Shown piece after piece: positions 35,104-40,847 of a DNA stretch of 40,847 nucleotides; the stretch's first letter is position 1, and every line of letters begins with the position of its first letter. The stretch covers positions 1 to 40,847 of the forward strand of contig JASHQS010000125.1 in NCBI GenBank assembly GCA_030038995.1, written 5' to 3'. The notes under the pieces are model-generated. The model was not told where the DNA came from. It searched no databases and saw only the letters and a list, made by a program, of their open reading frames with translations. Both the position numbers and the translations under genes were made by a program. This DNA is from Xanthobacteraceae bacterium. GTDB taxonomy: Bacteria; Pseudomonadota; Alphaproteobacteria; Rhizobiales; Xanthobacteraceae.

Positions 35104-35715
35104 TCAACCGCCCTGTAACGCTCTTTTCGCCCGCAACGCCGTGGATGAGAGCGGCGATTTGAGGCCGTGCAGGTAAATCCAGGCTGGCGGCTTTCGTTCC
35201 GGCAGCGCCCTGGCGGCGGTTTCGGGCAGCCGGGCGTGGGCCAAAGCGTGGCCGGCCGCGCCGGCGGCGGCGTAAAGACTCGGCCCGAGGCGGTCGATTA
35301 CCACGATCGGTACCATTGCGGCGATGTCGCGCCAGCGCTGCCAGCGGTGAAAGCTGCGCAGATTGTCGGCGCCCATGATCCAGACAAAACGCACGCCCGG
35401 ACAGCGCCGCACCAGGTACGCGATGGTCTCAAAGGTGTAATGGCTGCCGAGCTGGGCCTCGAAGTCGGTGACGTCGATGCGCGGGTGATGCGCCAATGCC
35501 CGCGCGGCAGCAACGCGTTCGGACAGCGGCGCGCGACCGCGCGTATCCTTCAGCGGGTTCCCGGGAGTGACGAGCCACCATACCCGGTCAAGCCTGAGCC
35601 GCCGCATCGCCAGCAGGCAAGCGGCGCGATGCGCCGCATGCGCCGGATCGAACGTGCCGCCGAACAATCCGATGCGCATGCCGGGCGCATGGGGCGGCAA
35701 CGCCACCGGGGCCAT
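35104..35715 (-). CDS. nadD: Nicotinate-nucleotide adenylyltransferase
   Basis: Joins NaMN to AMP to make deamido-NAD in NAD synthesis. The nucleotidyltransferase motif is MRIGLFGGTFDPAHAAHRAA (G-G-T-F-D-P-x-H-x-x-H), with WWLVTPGNPLKD, FVWIMGADNLRSFHRWQRW and the C-terminal S-S-T-A-L-R. 203 aa. I use ATG 35715, which has GGAG 7 nt upstream; an in-frame start at 35814 adds 33 non-family residues, and M-R-I-G-L-F-G may itself be an alternative start. It follows proA by about 175 nt. Confidence 0.94.
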   Translation of the reverse strand: MAPVALPPHAPGMRIGLFGGTFDPAHAAHRAACLLAMRRLRLDRVWWLVTPGNPLKDTRGRAPLSERVAAARALAHHPRIDVTDFEAQLGSHYTFETIAYLVRRCPGVRFVWIMGADNLRSFHRWQRWRDIAAMVPIVVIDRLGPSLYAAAGAAGHALAHARLPETAARALPERKPPAWIYLHGLKSPLSSTALRAKRALQGG

Positions 35716-35890
35716 GATGCCGCTCCGCCGCTTCGTCCCAGGAGCGGGAGAAGAAGCATACGCGGCAGCCGAGCGCCCGGCTCGGGACTCGCTCGTGGTG
35801 CGCGTCAGAAGCAATCCCTCCCCAGAATATCGGGCGCCGGTATCCGTTCGCCCCAGGCGGTGGCGCGGGCGCGGTGTTCATTATGGCCGG

Positions 35891-37183
35891 TTATGGCCGC
35901 GTTTGTCCGCTGCCGCGAATGCGATATTTGAAAGTGGTTAGCTGTTCGACGCCGACCGGCCCGCGGGCGTGCAGGCGCCCGGTGGCGATGCCGATCTCGG
36001 CGCCGAAACCGAATTCACCGCCGTCGGCGAATTGGGTCGAGGCATTGTGCAGAACGATCGCCGAATCCACTTCGCGCAAAAATTTTTCGGCCGCCCGCTT
36101 GTCTTCGGTGACGATCGCGTCGGTGTGGTGCGAGCCGTAGCGCTCAATGTGTGCAACCGCGCCGTCGACGCCGTCCACCACGCCTGCGGTCATGATGGCG
36201 TCGAGATATTCGGTGCTCCAATCGGCTTCGCTCGCCGGCTTGACGCGCGCATCGGCCGCCCGCGCGGCGGCGTCGCCGCGAACTTCGCAACCGGCATCGA
36301 GCAGCATGGCGACGAGCGGCTTGAGCAGCCGCGGCGTGGCCTTGCGGTCGACCAGCAGCGTTTCGGCGGCCCCGCAAACGCCGGTGCGGCGCATCTTGGC
36401 GTTGAGCACGATGGCTTTGGCCATGGCGAGCTTGGCCTTGGCGTCCACATAGACGTGGCAAACGCCCTCGAGGTGCGCGAACACCGGGATGCGCGCCTCG
36501 CTCTGCACGCGCGCGACCAGGCTTTTGCCGCCGCGCGGCACCAAGACGTCGATGGCGCCATCGAGCCCTGCGAGCATCATGCCGACGGCCTCGCGCTCGC
36601 GGGTCGGCACCAGCGAAATCGCCGCAGCGGGCAGCTCCGCTTCGCGAAGCCCGGTCACCAGCGCGGCGTGAATGGCCTGCGACGATCGGAAGCTGTCGGA
36701 ACCGCCGCGCAGCACCACGGCGTTGCCGGCCTTCAGGCACAGCGCGCCGGCATCGGCCGTCACGTTCGGCCGGCTTTCGTAAATGACGCCGACCACGCCG
36801 AGCGGCACCCGCACGCGCTCGATACACATGCCATTGGGGCGTCGCCATGCGGCCATGACGCTGCCGACCGGATCCTTGAGCTTGCGGACCACCTCGATTC
36901 CCGCTGCCATCGCCTCAACCCGCGCGTCGTCAAGGGCCAGCCGATCGATGAAGGCGGCGGTCGCTTGGGCGGCTTTGGCCTGCGCCACATCCTGGGCATT
37001 GGCCGCGAGGATCGCCGCACGGGACCTGCGAACGGCCTCCGCCATGGCGGCGAGCGCCCGGTTCTTTTGCGCCGCGGGGGCAAGAGCAATGGCGCGGGCA
37101 GCCTCGCGGACCTCGCGGCCAAGCGCCCGCATTACGGCCTCAAGCCTTCCGGCGCTTCCAACTGCCTGCAGGGGAACGTTCAT
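35891..37183 (-). CDS. proA: Gamma-glutamyl phosphate reductase
   Basis: NADPH-dependent second step of proline synthesis. Aldehyde-dehydrogenase fold with the catalytic Cys in [40 protein letters not shown] is the cofactor-binding loop and [19 protein letters not shown] a typical ProA stretch. 430 aa from ATG 37183; an in-frame GTG at 37207 has a better AGGAG upstream and would give 438 aa, so the start is open. Usually follows proB directly; here the two are separated by about 0.8 kb that includes an unrelated gene on the other strand. Confidence 0.95.
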   Translation of the reverse strand: MNVPLQAVGSAGRLEAVMRALGREVREAARAIALAPAAQKNRALAAMAEAVRRSRAAILAANAQDVAQAKAAQATAAFIDRLALDDARVEAMAAGIEVVRKLKDPVGSVMAAWRRPNGMCIERVRVPLGVVGVIYESRPNVTADAGALCLKAGNAVVLRGGSDSFRSSQAIHAALVTGLREAELPAAAISLVPTREREAVGMMLAGLDGAIDVLVPRGGKSLVARVQSEARIPVFAHLEGVCHVYVDAKAKLAMAKAIVLNAKMRRTGVCGAAETLLVDRKATPRLLKPLVAMLLDAGCEVRGDAAARAADARVKPASEADWSTEYLDAIMTAGVVDGVDGAVAHIERYGSHHTDAIVTEDKRAAEKFLREVDSAIVLHNASTQFADGGEFGFGAEIGIATGRLHARGPVGVEQLTTFKYRIRGSGQTRP

Positions 37184-37379
37184 GGCCTTGATCCGGCTGC
37201 CAGTCACCTTCTCCTAGCACGTTCGCGAAAACCCGGCGAGGCAGCAGGCCGGCCGCCGCGCGCGCCGGTTGTCCACACCTATCCACCGCTTTCTTCGGCA
37301 GCGCGAAGAATTTGAGGAACGGGCCTTGGCTCGGCCCGTTGCGGCAAAGGTGGTGCGCGCGCTCGCAAATTTGGAGAGC

Positions 37380-37676
37380 ATGATGGGTCAAGCGACAGCG
37401 TCATGGGTGAACCGGTTGCCAAAATCGTTCCCGGTCGGTGCCGTCTATGTGGTGGAGGGCAGGGGCGGCGAATACGGCCGCCTCCGCGTATCGGCGCGCT
37501 ACGTGGTCATGCCCGACGGCAAGCATATCGATCTGCCCGCCAAGCCGCGGGACATGGCGCCCGCGCCGGCACGCCATCGCCTGCGAGTGGTAGGCTCCGG
37601 CCGGCAGGTAGCCCGGCCAAAAGAATTTTCGCATCGGTCCAAAAAATTTGCCATCGCGGCAGGAACCAGGAGGTAG
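37380..37676 (+). CDS. Small protein of unknown function
   Basis: 98-aa basic protein starting at ATG 37380, with GGAG about 4 nt upstream. The core is FPVGAVYVVEGRGGEYGRLR followed by V-S-A-R-Y-V-V-M-P-D-G-K-H-I-D-L-P, then a Pro/Arg-rich tail ending in basic residues. It has no signal peptide or membrane segment. I recognise no family, though short proteins of this look occur in related genomes. The frame is open upstream (TTG 37269) without support. A good terminator hairpin follows at 37743, which supports a real rightward transcript. It stands alone between proA and proB. Confidence 0.5.
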   Translation: MMGQATASWVNRLPKSFPVGAVYVVEGRGGEYGRLRVSARYVVMPDGKHIDLPAKPRDMAPAPARHRLRVVGSGRQVARPKEFSHRSKKFAIAAGTRR

Positions 37677-37742
37677 GAACGACGTTGACGGTCAGGCGCC
37701 GGGCGAAGCCCCCCAGCCCCTCACCCTCAATCACCCGGCGTC

Positions 37743-37781
37743 GAACCCCGGTCGTTTTAGCGGCCGGGGTTCATCCTTTTT
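37743..37781 (+). terminator. Rho-independent-type terminator
   Basis: GAACCCCGG (37743-37751) pairs perfectly with CCGGGGTTC (37764-37772), loop of 12 nt, followed by atccttttt. Suits the small rightward gene ending at 37676. The stretch from about 37790 to 38019 holds no convincing gene; it ends in an AT-rich run (tttatattttttatagctta, 37986-38005) just past the proB stop. Confidence 0.65.
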
Positions 37782-38019
37782 CGAGCCTGCATGTTTTTCT
37801 TCTGCAGTTCCGAGCTTTGTGTGGGAACCGGCCGGCCGGTCAGCGGTTGGTGCGGCGTCAGTTGCGGCAAGTTGCGTTTTCGACGCTGCGTCTTCGACGT
37901 TTGCGTATTTTGCGTGGCGTCTTACGCGCGGCAATGGTCAGGGCCGGGTGTGCGGACTCATCCGGATGATGGCGCCCGGCCCGACTGTTTATATTTTTTA
38001 TAGCTTAGCTGCGGTCGGC

Positions 38020-39144
38020 TTATAGGCGATTGACCACCAGATCGTCGCGATGGATCATTTCGGTGCGGCCGGAAAAGCCGAGAATCGACGCCGTATCGGC
38101 GGACGGGCGGCCCCTGATTTTTTGCGCATCTGGGGCGTCGTAGGCGCATAGGCCACGTCCCACCTCGGCGCCGTCCGGGCCGCGGATGACGACGGCGTCG
38201 CCGCGCCCGAAACTACCTTCGACGCGCACCACCCCGGCCGGCAGCAGGCTTTTGCCGCGGCGCAGCGCTTCGACCGCACCGGCATCGATGGTCAGCGTGC
38301 CTTTCGGCTCGAGCGAGCCGGCGATCCACTTCTTGCGCGCCGTCACCGGGTTGCCTGCGGCAACAAACCATGTGCAGCGGGCGCCGTCGGCAATCGCGCG
38401 CAACGGGTGGTCGACGCGGCCCGAGGCGATGATCAGGTAGGTGCCGGCGGCGGTCGCGATCTTGGCAGCTTCGATCTTGGTCTGCATGCCGCCGCGCGAC
38501 AGTTCCGAGCCGGCGGCGCCGGCCATCGCCCCGATGGCGGGTGTGACGCGCTCCACCACGGGCACATGCCTGGCTGAGGCCGCGGTGTCGGGCGGCGCGT
38601 CGTAAAGGCCGTCCACGTCGGAGAGCAGCACCAGGAGGTCGGCGCTTGCCATGGTGGCGACGCGGGCGGCGAGGCGGTCGTTGTCGCCGTAGCGGATCTC
38701 GCTGGTCGCCACCGTGTCGTTCTCGTTGATCACGGGTACCGCGCGCCATTCCAAGAGGCGCTCGATGGTCGAGCGGGCATTGAGGTAGCGCCGCCGCTCC
38801 TCGGTATCGCCCAGCGTCACCAGCACCTGACCGGCGGTGAGGCCGTGCCGCGACAGCGCCTCGGTCCAGGTCCGTGCCAGCGCGATCTGCCCGACCGCCG
38901 CGGCCGCCTGGCTGTCCTCGAGCTTGAGCGCGCCCGCCGGCAGCTTGAGCACGGCGCGACCGAGCGCGATGGCGCCGGAGGAGACCACCAGGATATCGCG
39001 CTTGTTGCCATGCAGCGCCGCGAGATCGGCGACGAGCGACGCGAGCCACGTTTCCTTCAGCTTCCCGGCTTGCGAATCGACCAAAAGCGACGAGCCGACC
39101 TTCACGACGATGCGACGGAAGTCGTCGAGACGCGGCGTCTTCAT
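38020..39144 (-). CDS. proB: Glutamate 5-kinase
   Basis: First step of proline synthesis: phosphorylates glutamate. Amino-acid kinase domain: [14 protein letters not shown] at the start, [36 protein letters not shown] (substrate loop) and [14 protein letters not shown], then [17 protein letters not shown]-terminal PUA domain from about residue 280 ([38 protein letters not shown]). 374 aa. ATG 39144 gives [11 protein letters not shown]; the frame is open upstream to 39246 without family support. In relatives obgE precedes it; here a dehydrogenase does. Confidence 0.95.
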   Translation of the reverse strand: MKTPRLDDFRRIVVKVGSSLLVDSQAGKLKETWLASLVADLAALHGNKRDILVVSSGAIALGRAVLKLPAGALKLEDSQAAAAVGQIALARTWTEALSRHGLTAGQVLVTLGDTEERRRYLNARSTIERLLEWRAVPVINENDTVATSEIRYGDNDRLAARVATMASADLLVLLSDVDGLYDAPPDTAASARHVPVVERVTPAIGAMAGAAGSELSRGGMQTKIEAAKIATAAGTYLIIASGRVDHPLRAIADGARCTWFVAAGNPVTARKKWIAGSLEPKGTLTIDAGAVEALRRGKSLLPAGVVRVEGSFGRGDAVVIRGPDGAEVGRGLCAYDAPDAQKIRGRPSADTASILGFSGRTEMIHRDDLVVNRL

Positions 39145-39217
39145 GGCCGCCGCCGGCGGGCTTGCTGGCGAAACCCGCGCACGATCTTCGATCCGTCTCT
39201 GTTCATCGATCCGCTTG

Positions 39218-40111
39218 TCACGATGCTGGCGCGCGCACTTCGACACCGGCGCGTTTCTCGATCGGCCGTACCACGGTGGTGATGTCCTTGTCGGGACCGA
39301 GTTCGTCGCAGGTGAGCTTGAGCAGCGCAGCGACCGCTTCGATGGTTTCGACCGGCACGCCGAGCGCTTTGGCCTCCGAGAGGAACAGGTTCACGTCCTT
39401 GAGCATCAACCCGGCAGTGAAGCCCTGGTTGAAGGTGCGCGGAATGACGACTTCCGGAAACTTCTGCTCCGTGGCGGTGCTGCGTCCCGAGCTGGCGTTG
39501 ATCACATCGACCATGATCCTCGGGTCGAGCCCGGCCTTGACACCGGTGACGAACGATTCGGACGTCGCCGCCATGGCGGCGGCGGATAGCACGTTGTTGC
39601 AAAGCTTCATGGTCTGTCCGGCGCCCGGCCGCCCGCCGATGTAGAAAAACTTGCCGATCACCTTGAGCGCGGGCTCGACCGCTTCGACTTCGGCGCGCGG
39701 CCCCGACGCCATGACGGCGACCGTGCCCTTGGCGGCGCCGCGCACGCCGCCGCTGACCGGTGCATCGATCTGCACGATGTTTTTGGCGGCCAGCAGCTTG
39801 AAAATGCGCTGCGCCATCACCGCGCCGGTGGTCGAAAGATCGACGAAGCGGCGCACCCGCTTGCCTTCGATCACGCCGTCCGGCCCGGTTGCGACTTTGA
39901 GAACGATGTCCGGCGTCGGCAGGCTCGCCATCACGGTCTCGGCCGCGTCGGCGACTTCGCGCGGCGAGCGTGTCGCGACGGCGCCAAGCGCCGCGATATT
40001 GCCGATCGCCTCCTGGCGCACGTCGTAGACGATGACCTTGTGGCCGGCCTCGACCAGCCGCCGCGCCATGTGCGAGCCCATATTGCCGAGCCCGATGAAG
40101 CCGATGTCCAT
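39218..40111 (-). CDS. Beta-hydroxyacid dehydrogenase (3-hydroxyisobutyrate/tartronate semialdehyde reductase-like)
   Basis: 297-aa NAD(P)-dependent dehydrogenase of the 6-phosphogluconate-like beta-HAD family. N-terminal Rossmann motif [19 protein letters not shown]. The substrate-binding signature is [20 protein letters not shown] (about 118-137). The catalytic Lys is in [17 protein letters not shown] (about 170), and [20 protein letters not shown] lies in the C-terminal helical domain. Substrate (3-hydroxyisobutyrate, tartronate semialdehyde or another small 3-hydroxyacid) cannot be told from sequence. Start ATG 40111, AGGAGGGA upstream. It lies upstream of proB on the same strand with about 70 nt between. 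Confidence 0.9.
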   Translation of the reverse strand: MDIGFIGLGNMGSHMARRLVEAGHKVIVYDVRQEAIGNIAALGAVATRSPREVADAAETVMASLPTPDIVLKVATGPDGVIEGKRVRRFVDLSTTGAVMAQRIFKLLAAKNIVQIDAPVSGGVRGAAKGTVAVMASGPRAEVEAVEPALKVIGKFFYIGGRPGAGQTMKLCNNVLSAAAMAATSESFVTGVKAGLDPRIMVDVINASSGRSTATEQKFPEVVIPRTFNQGFTAGLMLKDVNLFLSEAKALGVPVETIEAVAALLKLTCDELGPDKDITTVVRPIEKRAGVEVRAPAS

Positions 40112-40119
40112 GGGGTCCC

Positions 40120-40225
40120 TCCTGACTCCCCGTCCCCCTTGTGGGAAGGGCTATCGCATGTGTGCCAGACTGACCACCTCCCCCCTGGAGGGGGAAGGTC
40201 GATTGCGCGCAACGCAATCGGCTGA
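40120..40225. repeat. Palindromic repeat next to the dehydrogenase gene
   Basis: C-rich/G-rich inverted runs (CCTCCCCCCtggAGGGGGAAGG around 40177-40198), then gattgcg/cgcaatc around 40200-40219. Same type as the element at 16874-16922. Intergenic. Confidence 0.55.
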
Positions 40226-40262
40226 ATGGAATGAGAGCGCCGCGGAATAACGACGACAAGGA

Positions 40263-40276
40263 TAGCTTTTAAGCTA
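40263..40276. promoter_or_regulatory. Perfect palindrome, candidate operator of the toxin-antitoxin pair
   Basis: TAGCTT-tt-AAGCTA, arms of 6 bp with a 2-nt centre, 12 nt upstream of the toxin ATG (40289). Antitoxins of this kind usually repress their own promoter through such palindromes. Function is inferred from position. Confidence 0.45.
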
Positions 40277-40288
40277 CAAGAGCGCTAT

Positions 40289-40612
40289 ATGATCCAATTG
40301 CTGCGCTATCAGCGCGCGGATGGCCGCGAGCCCTTCAGCGAATGGCTGAACGGCTTGCGCGACCTCAAGGCGCAGGCACGCATCCGGGTGCGGCTGAACC
40401 ACTTGGCGCTGGGCAACTTCGGCGATTGCGAGCCGGTGGGCGAAGGCGTCCTCGAACTGCGCGTCCATGTGGGGGCCGGCTATCGCGTCTATTGCGCCCG
40501 GCATGGCAAGGCGGTCGTGCTGCTGCTCACGGGCGGCGACAAATCGAGCCAGCAGACGGATATCAGGCGAGCGAAGGAATTGTGGGCGGACTGGAAGCGG
40601 AGGCAGGCATGA
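40289..40612 (+). CDS. RelE/HigB-type addiction module toxin (COG3657-like)
   Basis: 107-aa protein of the RelE/ParE superfamily, phage-derived Gp49-like/'addiction module killer' group. Features: REPFSEWLNGLRDLKAQARI (two N-terminal helices), RVRLNHLALGNFGDCEPVGE, then the beta-sheet core GVLELRVHVGAGYRVYCARH and VVLLLTGGDKSSQQTDI with a basic end. Probably an mRNA interferase acting at the ribosome, neutralised by the next gene product. It overlaps the antitoxin by an ATGA and has a palindrome upstream. Confidence 0.85.
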   Translation: MIQLLRYQRADGREPFSEWLNGLRDLKAQARIRVRLNHLALGNFGDCEPVGEGVLELRVHVGAGYRVYCARHGKAVVLLLTGGDKSSQQTDIRRAKELWADWKRRQA

Positions 40613-40847
40613 AAAGGTTGAAGGGATCGCGCTCCCATCATGAGGCGGAGATCGCCGAACTCGCCGCCAACCGCGAGCTGGCGATGGAATATCTGAAAGC
40701 GGCGCTGGAATCGCTCGATGATCCGGAGGACCGTGCGGCGGGCCTGTTGGCTCTGCGCACGGTGGCGGAAGCCTATGGCGGCCTCGGCGCGGTGGCGGCC
40801 GAAGCCGGGATCAGCCGCGAGTCGCTCTATCGCGCGCTCTCGCCCAA
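40609..40847 (+). CDS. HigA-type antitoxin, 3' end cut by window
   Basis: Partial gene, 79 residues visible, starting at ATG 40609 that overlaps the toxin stop (ATGA). The residues ANRELAMEYLKAALESLDDP and LGAVAAEAGISRESLYRALS match the COG3636-type antitoxin: an N-terminal helical part followed by a helix-turn-helix with R-E-S-L-Y-R-A-L. The family has about 95-110 aa, so only a short end should be missing. Toxin first, antitoxin second is the HigBA order. Confidence 0.85.
   Translation, partial: MKRLKGSRSHHEAEIAELAANRELAMEYLKAALESLDDPEDRAAGLLALRTVAEAYGGLGAVAAEAGISRESLYRALSP

Noticed and set aside
37268-37288. Two DnaA-box-like words (ttgtccaca, ctatccacc) near the small gene
   Set aside because: Only two imperfect matches, no AT-rich unwinding element and no origin-type genes beside them.
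35969-37315. 448-codon frame antisense to proA
   Set aside because: proA is unambiguous on the other strand; this frame has no recognisable motif.
37677-38019. Short overlapping open frames between the small gene and proB
   Set aside because: They cross the terminator hairpin, lack ribosome binding sites and have no recognisable content.

Overview
The window is a GC-rich chromosomal segment of an alphaproteobacterium, most likely order Hyphomicrobiales (Rhizobiales), Bradyrhizobium/Xanthobacteraceae-like. This rests on the protein families, on the gene order (hemW-rdgB-rph beside hrcA-grpE; dnaK-dnaJ-pmtA; pyrF-DUF1330-dapB; nadD-rsfS-rlmH-envC-ctpA-divergent deacetylase-rppH), and on palindromic intergenic repeats of the kind common in that order. 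No database search was possible; family names come from motifs and remembered gene order. No rRNA, tRNA or CRISPR array was seen.

Layout. 1-564: possible first codons of a leftward gene, then palindromic repeats. 565-2300: leftward gshB, yraN and a decayed rsmI remnant. 2411-3619: rightward LppC-like lipoprotein. 3632-6208: leftward rph-rdgB-hemW. 6394-9757: an inserted MmgE/PrpD gene, then hrcA and grpE. 9862-14383: accessory genes (exported protein, AlkB, GT87 glycosyltransferase, FAD oxidoreductase). 14773-19046: heat-shock promoter, dnaK, dnaJ and phospholipid methyltransferase pmtA. 19272-22471: flavin reductase, pyrF, three DUF1330 domains in two genes, dapB. 22498-24890: an AT-richer two-gene restriction-modification island. 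24924-29104: gpmI, an Ada-like DNA repair protein, DUF2244 and nth. 29237-35715: a leftward nadD, rsfS, rlmH, envC, ctpA, deacetylase-like, rppH series. 35891-39144: proA, a small unknown gene, proB. 39218-40847: a beta-hydroxyacid dehydrogenase and a RelE/HigB-type toxin-antitoxin pair cut by the window end.

How the genes work together. Most are housekeeping: protein folding under heat stress (hrcA, grpE, dnaK, dnaJ), RNA and ribosome maturation (rph, rlmH, rsfS, rppH), nucleotide, NAD, proline and lysine/cell-wall precursor synthesis (pyrF, rdgB, nadD, proA, proB, dapB), glycolysis (gpmI), DNA repair (alkB, Ada-like, nth) and cell-wall splitting (envC, ctpA). The accessory content is the R-M island, the toxin-antitoxin pair, the MmgE/PrpD gene and the repeats.

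Most notable: (a) at least four intergenic sites carry facing inverted arrays of 7-bp units, each with a different unit, and they run into the ends of neighbouring genes (PmtA and deacetylase C-termini, RdgB N-terminus); (b) PmtA has an N-terminal extension of three 18-residue repeats; (c) a frameshifted, internally deleted rsmI remnant sits in its expected slot; (d) the R-M island separates dapB from gpmI.
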